Assembly (NCBI GenBank): GCA_028554755.1
Contig: JAPTOF010000010.1
Location: 5,740,001 to 5,804,000 of the forward strand
Direction: 5' to 3'
Origin: Cordia subcordata
Taxonomy: Eukaryota > Streptophyta > Magnoliopsida > Boraginales > Cordiaceae
DNA length: 64,000 nt
Position numbers and translations under genes: made by a program. This document shows positions 37,011 through 49,000 of this stretch, one piece after another. How positions within the stretch are numbered: position 1 is the stretch's first letter; every line of letters starts with the position of its first letter. The notes beneath the pieces were generated by a model that was not told the origin of the DNA, did not search any database, and saw only the letters and a list, made by a program, of their open reading frames with translations.

Positions 37011-37214
37011 ATGATGAAAGCGATGCCGACGGATTACTTCGTTGACATGGAAGAGCAGGGTGCCACGGTGGCAATGGACGTGGACGATGTGGAGGCTCTC
37101 GAGATCTTCGGCGCAGAAGGTCCCATCGGCGCCGCCGCCGACCACCACCGCCTCGCCGACGCCGACTTCTTCAACGCATTCGAAGACGACTTCGACGACT
37201 CCGACATCAACTGA
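37011..37214 (+). CDS. SMAP1: Small acidic protein 1 (SMAP1)-like
   Basis: 67 codons in a single exon. The protein is strongly acidic. Its middle AMDVDDVEALEIF and its C-terminal LADADFFNAFEDDFDDSDIN match the conserved architecture of plant SMAP1 (AMDVDDLEA..., then DADFF...DDDFDDTDIN). In Arabidopsis, SMAP1 is needed for normal response to the synthetic auxin 2,4-D and interacts with CSN/proteasome-related components; applying that role here is inference. There are two Met codons in a row (37011 and 37014), and either could start. The coding part is GC-rich compared with its flanks. A 10-C run lies shortly after the stop. A short gene like this is easily missed. Confidence 0.85.
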   Translation: MMKAMPTDYFVDMEEQGATVAMDVDDVEALEIFGAEGPIGAAADHHRLADADFFNAFEDDFDDSDIN

Positions 37215-38758
37215 AATCGGAAAACCTTAACATGCCCCCCCCCCCCCCAAAAAAAAAGAACAAAAAAAAAAACTTTTCCCTTATTTACTTTTTTGCCTCC
37301 CATGAGGAGTAGAACTAGTCAGAAATCACGATTTTACCCCTGATCAATTGATGGAATTTCGTGTAATTGTACTGGTGGTTCTTATTGAATATATCTGTTA
37401 CTAATCATTCGCATTAATGTTTTCTTTTTCTTTTTCCAATATTATATAATATATTTATCTATTTATTCATTTGGTTAATTTATAGTATTTTATGATAATG
37501 TGAGAGAATTGTCACATCACAGGCTCAAGCCACGAAAATAGTTTTTCGAAAAATGTGTAACTTTGCGCATAGAGTAGAGCATAAATTCGTGATCATTAGA
37601 AAGAGTGTTTGTGCATCAAATTATTCTTTATGATATGTTATGGTGATTGATAATGAAGAAAAAGATTTTTCGTGAATCGAACAATTGTGAGAGCATGATT
37701 CAATTGTGAAAGGAGCATTTAGTTGTTACTATTTGAATTGTTTTGTTATTGGTTTAGTTGTGTTACTGAAGAAACTAACTTGAATTTGGACGAGGAAGTA
37801 GCTCAATCACTAGGGATCGATGATTGACCGGGGTAGGGACAGGTTCAATTGCTTTTCGGAATTCGAACCCAAATTAGTACTTTTGGACTTTTATAGGTCG
37901 TTTCAAACTGTTTGTTATGTGTTACTGTTAATCACGTAGTTCAACCATTTGAATTCGCATTAATCGTGATTGAACTACCCTTAATCAAGACAGGCTTAAA
38001 AAAAGAAAAAGTAACAACTTGAAATTCACTTTGGCTTTGGTGTTTAGGCTCTCTCTTGTTGTAGTATTTGGCAATGATGAGAAACCTTGTTGACAAAGGT
38101 TGTCATGTTAGAGATATAATGGTGGGAAATATAATATGGATGTAGCCTATAAGTTAAGCTTAAAATAATGACTTATTCTTAAGCTTTACTGCCTTTACAA
38201 ATTACAAGTTCACCTATAACTCGAATTACAGGGAAACGAGATGATGATTCAGTTACCATAAATTAATCTTATCTAACATAATCTTATCTAACACTCGATT
38301 AAACTCCGAAGATACGAGCTTACGAAGGATAAAGAGGCATTTGGTCAATTTTTTTCCCCTCAAGTTACCTTCAACTATGGAATCAGTGAACAAGCAAAAG
38401 GTGGAACTACAAAATGTAGGCAATGCCAGGGCAAATAAACTCAAAAACGAGAGAGCTTCAAAATTGTGGAACTTAAGAAACTTAACCGGCATGAATGTCT
38501 CTAGTCTCAGCAACTCTCAACTAGAACAGCCTCTCGCTTCCAGGCCATGATAAATCAGCCACACAACCAAAAATGGCTACGAAGATCGTAGCCAGCTGAG
38601 CCGGAATACTAACAGATGCAGAGATTCGTCGCTTGCGTATATTCACATTCTAAAGCAAAAATAGCCTCCCTATCGAACAATAACTAAAAAACATCAGAAC
38701 ACTAGCCTATAAAGTAGCTAAAGGTTTCCTCTTCCTCAAACTCCCAATCTGAAATCAG
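37215..38758. other. Intergenic between SMAP1-like and fibrillarin 3' ends
   Basis: The two genes converge here. The antisense side near 38500-38758 is likely the fibrillarin 3' UTR. No other gene was seen. Confidence 0.45.
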
Positions 38759-41700
38759 CTAAGCAGCAGCCTTCTGCTTCTTTGGCACACGGTAAGCACC
38801 AACTACACAGGCATGGTCGCGCTCAAAGGGTTCAAGGGTCACCTGCTCCATAGGTTTGAACTGCTCAGCTTGTAACTTCTTCACTTCCTGGGCAAATACA
38901 GCCTCGGCTGGTACAGTCGAATCTATGCAGTTGGCCTGACAAGTACACAAGGAAATATTTTTATATTATAACTAGGAAGAAATATTCTGTATGTGATGGC
39001 TCAGATATCACAAATTTGTATACAGCGAGTACAGGATAATGTTGTAGTCTCATGCCAATTCTTCAAAGAAATGAGCATTTGCCTCAGTTGCATGTATATT
39101 AAATAATCGAAAGACAGAAGGCAAACCTTAATTGATATAATAAAATGCCCACCAGCTTTCAGAAAGTATGACGCGTTCAAGGCTAAAATCCTTGCCTGCA
39201 AAGAGGAAAATGAGTTATTTTATGCTCTGAGAGAAGAATGAATTGAAAACAACTAATGCCAGAGAACAGAAGAAACATTAAAAAATGAGATTAGGTGGCC
39301 AAAGATAGTATGTTACAGAGACTGCAGTTTCTGATTGGACAAAACTGCAAACCACAAAAAACAAGGAAACAAGCAGAACAAAAACAACCCCGTAAAACAT
39401 CTTTGATGCTTCAGAAACTCGGCTTTTGCATCAGCCATGATGTCTTGAAGGGGAATCCGAGCAACTCTTCATCTACTTGCTTATATAAAATAGAACTTCA
39501 ATGATTCTAACGAAATCGCAAACACAAAATCTTTCGGAACAACAAAAAGAATAAGTTTTATCTGGTTGAGAAAAGGGCAAAAAGAACTTAGAGAAGGCAT
39601 CAATAGATGAAATTAATTTACTTTGAAAGACTGCTAGAGTTGCAAAAATTAAATGACAGTGTCAGAATAGGCAGCAAAATTGATGACAATGAATTGAAGT
39701 CAGTGAAATTGGAACTATCATGGAATAACTTTAATTGTGTACAGTGTCATTGCTTCTTCAGAAAGGCAAATTATGGATATAAATTATAATAAAGCTCTGA
39801 CATTGACAAGAACTGGAAGTTCACAATAAAAAGGCAGTGGTACTTCAAGCATAAGAGATAGGACAGTTAGCAGTTGTATATATATAGTTTTGCTTTAATT
39901 CCATTCAAGGAATATACTCAATCCAAGAGGTAGTAAGTACTAAGTAGAAAGCAAACCTGATCAGGCTGGGCAACGTCAGAAAATATTACATCCACCATAC
40001 CAACAAGCATTCTGTATTTTGCTGGATGTCTGGCATCTTCAATAATGGGAATAACATTGGTTCGCTTCTTTGCCATGTTGACAAGGTCTCTACCACTTCT
40101 ATGAGAAAATTCCACTGCATAAACTACTCCATTCTAACAAAATGAAATGAAAAAACAATTAAATAAGTATCATTTCCTTGAACACAAAGTACAAAGTAAT
40201 CACATGATGCTGGTGATGCGACTACTTACAGGGCCAACAAGATCGGAAACATGAGAGACAGTAGTTCCTGAAGCAGCTCCAAGGTAGAGGACATGGGCAC
40301 CAGGTTTCTTTACAAAATGAGCACAAACACGTGAGAAAATCAATAGCAAATTCAAAGAAAACATTGGTGGAAATTACAAACGTGATTTATAAGAAAAATG
40401 AAGGGTGAACACGAGTGGTGGAAAGCAACAAGACAGGTAAAAGACTTACCATCCAGATGTCATCAACACCACCAAGAATAGCAGCTGCCAACTTCGAACG
40501 GAAAGGATTCCACACTCTGTATTCAACTTTCGTTCCATCTTGATTCTAAAGAGAGAGAGAATGAAGTAAGCACAACAATGAATTGATTGAAGTAATCAAA
40601 ATTCTATCAATTCTTTCAGACCAAAACTATACTAACCAAAAACAAATATCTACTGAAACAGAAAACAAAGAGCTACTCCAAAATTATATTTTCATTTTAA
40701 CAAGTTGCCAACCATCAATAACACACTAAAACAAAACATAATTTATCCAACCATAAACATCCTTACCAAAAAGAACAACAAAATATAATTCCATCTACCG
40801 ATAAAAATATGCAACAAGATACCATACCACCAATCAATTAACCAATATAAGATTTATACATCATAAATTTTTAACCAAACCACCAAAAGGATCATAACTT
40901 ATAAAACAAAACACTACAAAGATCATTTTTACCCCCAGAAAAAACTACAAATTATCATATCTCTTCTTTCTAAAACACACCAAAATACAAGATTTCAAAA
41001 TGCAAAAACAGATATATACCTGAACAGAGACTCTTTTCTCGTTGTAAACAGATTCACCAGGGACCATGTTCTTAGTACAGAGAGCATCCTCTTTACCCTT
41101 TGCAACAAACACACCCTCATGTCTGTGCGGCTCCACTATAACCTTACTTCCACCCTTCATTGCATTGCGTTTAGGACGTTCTTGCCTGAGGTTGAAACCT
41201 CCTCGCCGGGTGGGACCCCCTCGCCGGGGGGCGGGACCCCCTCGCGGAAAAACTCTTTCTCCTCCTCCTCCGCCTTGCTTCATCACTTTCCCACCACCAC
41301 TACTAACCCCTCCACTAAAACGTCCATCTCCTCCTACTCTGCCTCTCCTAAACCCACCTCCGCCTCGCCCTGCAAAGCCAAAACCCAAACAACATTATAA
41401 CATATAACACACACATTTATATATCAGGTCTGTACTTTTTCCTTAAAAAGACATTTTTTACAATGAGTATTTGAATTGAATATCAAAAAGAGAAATCTAA
41501 AACTCCGAGGAAGAAAAGATTAAATTCAACTTTTCCAAAAATTAGAATTTTTAGCGTTTTACAAAAGATTAAAAAAAAAAAAAGAGCATTTTGAATCATA
41601 AGAAAAAAGAACACTTTTGAAAAAAGGTAATCCAAGTAAGCCCATAAGCACATGAAGTACATTACATATATGTGTTATTAACGGGGAATAATTGATTTTT

Positions 41701-42053
41701 CTTTTTCTTTTTTTTTTTTGCTATAAGTATTTGAATTAAAAACTAAACGTAAAAACATCATGATGCATAGTAGATGATCGTGTTAATTTACTTTTATTTG
41801 ACAAGAAATTTTTTAGAGAAAAATTTATTTGAATTTTATGAAGTCAAATTGTGGAAGGATAAAAGACAATCTCAACTTTTTTTTTTTTCCTAGAAATTAG
41901 AATTTTTAAGCGTTTCAACAAGAACACTTTGAATTATAGAAAAATCGTTTAAAAAAAAAACTAATCCAAATAAGCCCATGAGCACATGAATTACATTCGA
42001 TACACGTGAGGGAAACAATTGATTATACCTCTCTCTGGTGTTCTGCCAGTCAT
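38759..42053 (-). CDS. FIB: Fibrillarin, rRNA 2'-O-methyltransferase (7 exons)
   Basis: Exons in order: 42053-42029, 41369-41020, 40545-40450, 40307-40230, 40133-39957, 39195-39127, 38935-38759. All borders are GT-AG and the phases fit, giving 323 aa. The product is the catalytic subunit of box C/D snoRNPs in the nucleolus and Cajal bodies. It methylates rRNA at sites chosen by the guide RNA. Residues 1-75 or so form a glycine/arginine-rich (GAR) domain ([21 protein letters not shown]). The methyltransferase core has the SAM-binding [21 protein letters not shown] (163-183) and [13 protein letters not shown] at the end of exon 5. The short first exon (25 nt, MTGRTPER) is supported by the good donor AG/GTATAATC and by frame continuity. 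Intron 5 carries a candidate snoRNA. Intron 1 is filled with MITE-derived repeats. The gene looks intact. Confidence 0.95.
39406..39480 (-). ncRNA. Candidate intronic box C/D snoRNA (U60f-like) in fibrillarin intron 5
   Basis: On the sense strand of fibrillarin, intron 5 contains TCGGATTCCCCTT (39460-39448). This is a 13-nt perfect complement to the highly conserved 25S/28S rRNA segment AAGGGGAATCCGA, recalled from the rRNA sequence upstream of CTGTTTAATTAAAACAAAGC. Around it are a box C-like TAGATGA (about 39475-39469), a C'-like TGATGCA (39432-39426) and a D box CTGA (39414-39411). The boxes are imperfect and a terminal stem is not obvious, so the exact ends are uncertain. It is established that both Arabidopsis fibrillarin genes host a U60-type snoRNA in intron 5, which strongly favours the call. 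Confidence 0.6.
41430..42000. repeat. MITE-derived tandem duplication in fibrillarin intron 1
   Basis: Two related units can be aligned. One ends TAATCCAAGTAAGCCCATAA and is followed by GCACATGAAGTACATTA (near 41626-41665). The other ends TAATCCAAATAAGCCCATGA and is followed by GCACATGAATTACATT (near 41963-41998). Both include right-half Tourist-like MITE sequence (GAATTTTTA, GAACACTTT). Confidence 0.55.
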
Positions 42054-42130
42054 GGTTGTGAATAGAACAGTGTGTGAAAGAGTGCGTGTCTGTGTGCGTG
42101 AAAGTTGTGTCAGAGTGAACAGGTTTAAGG

Positions 42131-42167
42131 TTTTTATAAGGGGGATTTATTTAGGGTTTAGGGTTTT
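42131..42167 (-). promoter_or_regulatory. Fibrillarin core promoter: telo-box plus TATA
   Basis: Reading the - strand, AAAACCCTAAACCCTAA (42167-42151) is a double telo-box. CTTATAAAAA (42140-42131) follows about 10 bp later and is the TATA element. The ATG is about 80 bp further downstream. Telo-boxes are established promoter elements of plant ribosomal-protein and ribosome-biogenesis genes, which fits fibrillarin. Confidence 0.75.
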
Positions 42168-42629
42168 GTGCCGCTGCTACGTGAAGGATATTTGTCCAAT
42201 CTATTGACTAATATGTTTATTTTTTCAATATTAAAAAAGCTAAATTTAATTAAATTTGTATATTTTAATAACAGACAACAATTTTATTTATAATAAACAT
42301 TGTGTGATTTACACGAGTTTCTTTAATTATAAATTTAAGTTTACTCGATCATAATCTTTCTATATTATAGACTCTCAATTTATTGAAATTTAGTATTTTG
42401 GAATTCATGATAAATATTATTTTAAATATTAATTAATTGACAATTATAAAAGTAATAATATACCCATAATAGATACAAAACAAGTCTTTTAGAATACAAA
42501 TGGCTATTATTTTATATTAGCTTTCATTCTCTCTCTAACCTTTCTCTCACTACATGTTTTTCTCCCAAACAAACTTTGCTCGCTAGCCACTTTTTATTTT
42601 TTTCTTTGCGACAAAGGAAAATTCAATAA

Positions 42630-44155
42630 TTCGGTTCGGTTATTTAGTATTTTGGTTCGGTTTCGATTAGTGAAATTTAATTTTTCGGTTTCGATTTCGA
42701 TTAGTATTTTAAAATTTCGATTAAGAACTGAAATAACCAAAATATGGTTCTTTAGTGCTTAGGCCTTATATCTTACCCAATAACCATTAATCCTTTTATA
42801 CACACAAAAAGAAGACCACACCAACCTCCTCTGGAATTCCCCTCTTTTTGTGAGTCAAACTCAAATTTACTCGTCAAGTTTTCTTAACAAGCACCAAGCA
42901 TGATAGAAAAGAGCATTAGCAAGTAGTTGTAGTTTTGACATTGTCGTAGGCAACTCGTGTTTGGCAATGACGGCATGACCTCAATTTTTTCTTGGGGGTT
43001 TATTTATTTATTTTTTAGATCTATAAATATAAAAACTTGTATATCTTAGTTTTGTATTTCATTAAAATATGCTATTTCTTTTGGTCACTAAATTTTTTTA
43101 TGCTTTCATAATTCGTAAAACTAAAAAATCATGTTATTCTTTTTTCTTTTTGTGCTTTCCGAAATAAAAAAAAAAAACTAAAAAGCTATGTTTTATTGTT
43201 CTTCATGAATTAGAAAAAGAGAAAAACAAATAAAAAGATAAAACCATGTGCAGAGATTGAATAAGCAAGAAAAAGAAGCCATGAGCTCAGGGGCGGAACC
43301 AAAAATTTTTTGTCGGGGGGCCAAGGTCTACATATATATTTGAATGAAAAATGATCGTCGAAATAATGTTAAATAAAAAAGCAAGGCTTCAACTTTTTAA
43401 CATGAGAGATTATATATTATATATAGCAATAACCATAACAATAAAGGTTAGTGATGCTAGTTTTTTTCAAACATAAACAAGTGTAACGAAATATTATTTA
43501 GCAAAATAATATAAATTATATAAAAAAAAGTATACTGATTCTATTAATGAAATTAAGTTATACACTCCTTTGCGGAATTTTCTAGCCAAAACAAATACAT
43601 AAATAATATATGAAAAGATTCTCTAAATAAAATAAATTTTCTATGGAATGGTTATCTAAATTTTATGAAGCTTTAAATCTATCTTGCCAAAAAAAATTAC
43701 TCTAACTACTTAACAACAGAACAAATAAATTAAAGATTACTAAATTTTATTTGTAAAGTTACTTATTTATAATCATTGAAATAACATCTAAATAAAAATA
43801 TATATTTGGAAAATATTATTTCGAGAACAATTTCAAACAAAGCAAAAGAAGTGAAAAAATTAAGGGGGCCATAAGAAGGCTTTTTCAAATTTTTAAAAAT
43901 TTTATATACACTAAAATACATTTTTTCGATGCTTGGGGGGGGGGGGGCCGGGGCCCCTGCTCGCCCCCCCTTGGTTCCGCCCCTCCATGTGCCGGAAAAA
44001 AATCGAATATTTCGGTTATTAAGCGGAACCGAACTGAAAAAATCGGTCCCAAAATTTCAGTTATTCAACTAATTTTGTTCGGTTTCGGTTCTCAAAATTT
44101 TCAAATTTCGGTTTTTAGTTATTTCGGTTTTCAGTTCGATTTAACTGACTACTTC
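42630..44155. mobile_element. Outer element with (CGGTT)-rich ends, containing a nested MULE-like element
   Basis: The left side (42630-42730) is full of TTCGGTT/CGGTTTCGATT. The right side (44005-44145) is full of GAACCGAACTGAAA, TTCGGTTTCGG and GTTATTTCGGTTTTCAGTTCG. Such GGTTCGGTTT-type ends are common in plant hAT-like elements. The interior is mostly a different transposon (43289-43984). Exact ends and TSD are not resolved. Confidence 0.4.
43289..43984. mobile_element. MULE-like element with 14-bp terminal inverted repeats
   Basis: It begins AGGGGCGGAACCAA and ends TTGGTTCCGCCCCT, a perfect 14-bp inverted repeat. Subterminal G/C runs (TCGGGGGGCC; GGGGCCGGGGCCCC) flank an AT-rich core. 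CCATGAGCTC before and CCATGTGCCG after look like a decayed 9-10 bp TSD. No coding sequence. Confidence 0.7.
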
Positions 44156-44174
44156 ACCAAGATGCAACCGATTG

Positions 44175-44688
44175 TTCAAGTGCATTTTTGTTCTTGTTGT
44201 TATATTTGCATTTAGTTGTAGAGGTGATAAGATAGTTTGTTATACTACTTGTTTAAGCTTAAGGCTTGAAGAATCCATCTGTTGTCTTGGGATGTGTAAA
44301 TCGTCTAAGTTTCAAAGTTTTCGGGCCGAGTCTCTGTTGTCTAGGTTGACGAGTCCCATGACACTCATCTATGTTTAGAGCTAGTTCCTCTTCTTGTTGC
44401 TTGCCGCTTTTGCGATTTTGGTGTCTCAAGAGCATGTACTCTTCGGATCCATCGTGACGACCACTAGGGGGTTGTTATTTGAAGGCCAATTTGCTCCTTT
44501 CCCCCTTGTAACCATCTCCCCACCCCAAAAAAACCTAAGCAGTCCGACTTTACTCAATTCTATTTGTGATGTCTTCAGCAATGTTGGCCCCAGGTGTTGG
44601 GTTTGTTTGGATGTTTGTCCCCTATATTGTTATGTGGTTGCAATACTTTTTTCTTTAATGAAAGTTTCATGTTTCCGACCAAAAAAAA
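44175..44688 (+). mobile_element. LINE 3' end (5'-truncated)
   Basis: A less AT-rich block ends TTTAATGAAAGTTTCATGTT, then TCCGACC and an A8 tail at 44681-44688. This is the typical ending of plant L1-type LINEs. No conserved coding domain remains; the block is 3' UTR-like. Confidence 0.5.
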
Positions 44689-45119
44689 TGACTATTATTT
44701 TTAAATATTATTTCATTGGCCATTTAACTTTTAAATTAAAACTAATAATACATATAAAGATGAAAAATAATAGAAAACTACTAATAAATTATAACTATTG
44801 CCATGCAATTACCTAACATGACACTCTCATATGCTTTTAGGGGGAAAAAGAAAGAGAGTTTAACACATGAATCTCCCTTCTAACGTTTTGAAGGTTCATC
44901 TCCTAGAAAAGTCACTTATAAGATTATTATTGGAGAGGCAAAATTTTCCTTTCGGGTTAAGGGGGGTTTAAACTCGCCACTTGTGTCACTTGTATGCCTT
45001 GCTTCAATTTTGCAGTTTAATACTAAAAGCAAAAATCTAAGCAATATTCTTGCAAGAAGAAAGCAAAGATTCTTTTCATTTTGTTCTTTTTTTTCACTTT
45101 TCTCTTCCAATTTCTAATG
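44689..45119. other. Intergenic
   Basis: Nothing recognised. The 3' UTR of the WD40 gene probably ends somewhere between here and 45640. Confidence 0.35.
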
Positions 45120-45639
45120 TACAAATGAAGTCAATCGTCCCGAAAGGGGGCCAGTAAACAACACCTAAAATCTATCCATTGTTGAGAAAATTAAGAAGCT
45201 GAAATGTTCAACGCTCAACGGTAGACGAGTTGCCACGGTCAGCGTTTACTCCCTTGTCTGAGATAAACATTTTCCACAGGACTGAAGCTTCACGGACAAT
45301 GTTGATCCACCAACCAATCTCATCAGAAGCTACTCGGGATACTTGCAGCCGATCGGACTATGTATACAACACGATAGGGTACAAATAATTGGATTCGCAA
45401 ATGCACATATGGGGGAGACGAGCATCGTGCATGGTTTGCAGCTTGCTGTTTTGAATGAAAGAGAGTCCACCCTGCAGCCACCAGCTACCTCAAACATCCA
45501 TACTGGGAAAATGGCATCAAGTCATCAGAATGCCTACATGAAATATAATTACTGATTTTTCTAGTGAAGAAGCATCAAGAAAAGAGAAATTCAAGGAAGA
45601 GCAGGTAACCTTCAATACTTAGGCAGAGACTGATAGCTG

Positions 45640-46057
45640 TTATCCTTCTAAAGCATATGTTGGAACCTGCAATAAGTAAGAGAACTGTGAACCGATTGCT
45701 TTAAAACACAATTATCAGAGGCTAGTCCATGTTCCAGCACAAGATTCTACAACTTTTAAATGAAAAAGAAAACTCTGATGCACATATAGTTGATTAATGT
45801 ATCATAGACCTAAAAGATGACATTTAACCTCATGTCTATAAAATCAATGCAACTACATTAACACAGAAAGCAACCAAGTCACTGTCCTTCACCCCAGGAA
45901 AGCCAAATGGGATCTTAACCTTGGCAAATAATCTTGAAGCCTGACTGCAAAATTGTTTTGGTAAAACAAGAATAGATATTTTCTAAGGCAAAGACTAGAG
46001 ATCCTCCAGTCAGCTGATCATAAGAAATTCTTTCCTGCTTAGAATTACTTCCTTTTT

Positions 46058-46091
<34 letters not shown>

Positions 46092-49000
46092 AGCAATCAC
46101 TTATAAAGGGCTCATTTGGATTAGCTTTTTTTAAAAGCGATTTTTTTAACAGCTTTTGGAAAACAGCTTTTTTTGAGAAGCTCAAAATTCTGACTTCTAA
46201 AAAAAGCTGTATTTGAGCTTTTTTCAAAGTTTCAGCTTTTTTGGAAGCTGAATCAAATAGTTATTGCAAATTCAATGTAACTTTTTCAGGAAAAAAAATG
46301 CTTTTTCCTGAAAAAAGCCAATCCAAACAGGCCCAAAGTCTCTTATTTGGTAGAAGGATAGAGAGATAGTGCAGTTATTCTGATCTCCATCCAGAACCCT
46401 ATACAAAGAAAAGGTTTATACTTGAAAACTCTACAGCTGAAGCACCAACCATGGGGGCATTCAGTAATTAGCTAGATAAGCAGATAAGGGAAGCAAAGAT
46501 GATTATATATATTGTCTTGTCATATACCTCTAACATGTGTTCATCAGGCAATGAAGTTCCTGTATGGTTCAAACCCTGAGAATTATCATATTGGAGAATC
46601 CTCAGCTTTCCTTCCTGCAATTTCGAGAGAACGAAGTTTAGAGGCAAGATACCGAATTAAACAAACCAGAGATACAAATCCATATTAAGCTTCTGATTTT
46701 CACCTTGGTTCCATAGACAAGGCCATTACCCACTGACGGATGGAAACAAGCAACATTTACTTCATCCTCTGCACTAGGAAGCACTCTCACAAGTTCCATA
46801 TCAGAAACTCTGTAGACCTAATTCAGAAAAGAATTCTTTGGGTGAGATAGTGTTCAACATTGATAAATCAAAAGTCATCCTGAATATTGCTATTCACCAC
46901 ACTGAACTTGTCAGCTGGGCCTCACTGGCTCACAATGATGCTAAAGCTAAGAATGAAACATAAAATGATGCAGGTGCAATAACCAAGCAGTTATCATGTA
47001 TTTTCCATTTGAAATAAGAATATATACTATGTAAAGGATTACTCATTATCGTAACTAACCAGAGCCTAATAATAAGAATCAAGTAATAAAAGAAATGGAA
47101 ACTTCCGAGTGCTAACCTCATATGTACAAGGAGCTCATATGCATCAGAAAGAGAAAAAATCTATCCACTGTTCTAAGCAAGATATGATAATAACACAAGC
47201 CTTCTCATTTTACAATGACTTTCTTTCAGAGTGTGTGCTGATAACTTTAAACAGACACTGCAACTGCCCAATGGTGAGCGTTAAAGTAACAATCACTAAA
47301 TGATCGACTGAGCATATCTTCTATTCGAAATTAACAATTTATGCGTTGTCTGTGCTATTTGCAGTTCCCACCTACCTACAGTGAATAAGGATACATGTAA
47401 GCAGTAAAATGGATAAAGATTGTTAATTGCTGGCAAAGTCTATATTTTTTTTCTTTCTAGAGCTCCAGATTATACAGGACAAAATTGAAAGAGAAAGCCG
47501 CCCGCTTAAGACATTAGTTTAGATGCTTCATCGCAATAATTCAATAGAACTAGATCTCTTGCATCAACACCATCTCTCTCAACGCTTGCAAAAGAAGAAG
47601 TAAGTGCTACTAGCTGGCAGTTTATTTCAATGAAAAAGCTAACATCATTGGTTTCAAGGGTCAGTTCAAGGAAAACAGTGAGCCAAGCCGGGACACAAAT
47701 TTTCCAAGTATCAATATCAAATCAGAATTTAAAATTCTTGAGTCTTAAAGGCATGGGTGCACAAAGAAATACTTTCTTCATTGCCCATGATAACAGTCAC
47801 CTCTCATAATTCTAACAGCTGTAATGCAACATCTTGGAAAGGCATGACAGTCAACCAGATCAAGATTGTACTAAACTGAAAATATTTTCAATTATTTTCA
47901 GTAAAATGTGAAGTTATAGATAATGATATGAGCTTCTTCATAATCCTTAATGTCAGCATTTTTGAGTATGTTCTCTATTGCGGTAACCAACAAGGGGGAA
48001 AACACAGTCACAGAGTTCATTAGGGCATTGTTCTACAGTTTCAGATCCATAGAGTAGGAAAACAGTACAGCAAGCAAAGTCCATAGTACCACAAATGAAT
48101 TTTATAGAAACACTATCCAGTGCACATAACAGAGAGGGTAGAAGTTGAAACGAGACATCTTACCTCCAGAATTGTGTAGATGGGTATTGTTGTGTCTCGA
48201 TCAATCACAACACTTTTAAGAAGTGAGTTGTGCCGTCGGCCATAAGCAAGTAATAGATGCTCAGATGTTGGAGAAAACTGCAATCATTAATATGTATAAC
48301 CTCAGGAAAAGTCCAACGAGATCATTGAGATGCATTTCTTCTTTCAGTTTGGAATTATAAAACATGATAGTCTTCTCTTAACTTTCAGTCAAATTTATCT
48401 TTTCTCTTTATTGGCATATAATCTTGTTAAATTAACTTTGTACTCCTTACAATATTAGCCCAAGCATGTGAGATAGACACTTGACAACGACACATGGAAA
48501 AATCACAAGCTAATATTAGAAAAATGCGATAGACAGATTGAAATAGACATCAGCAGATAAATACCATCCAAAATCAGAAACAGAAGAAAATTGCTTTATT
48601 TGAAAATATTATGTAAAAGGAGATTTTACAACTCAATCAAGAATTGTAAGCACTGCCATCACATCATTCCTATTTAGTCCTTTTCCAATGTAAATAACAA
48701 TTCATCACAAACAATTTCAGAACTGCAAAGCTGAGAGCAATTAGAGCTACAATAGCTACAATTCCAGCAGGAAAAACTAACCTGAATAGAAGTCAAACAA
48801 TGAGCGGCTCTGATTGCCCGTGATGCAAGAACTGAACCAAATCTACATGGACAAGATGATCATCAGCTTAAACTAGTTAACCATCTGTAGAAACCAGTGC
48901 TTATAGAATCAAAACAAATAGTATGAAGCTTGGGATTTACGTTGCCTCCTCAAGGGAATATATGCGTAGCTCATACATAACATGATGGGCTGAAATTGGA

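Noticed and set aside
41066..41407. Proline-rich open frames on the + strand
   Set aside because: They are the antisense of the glycine/arginine-rich domain of fibrillarin, which has clear exon borders on the - strand.
44394..44816. Possible 140-codon protein
   Set aside because: It lies in a LINE 3' end and runs through the A tail, so it is not a conserved coding region.
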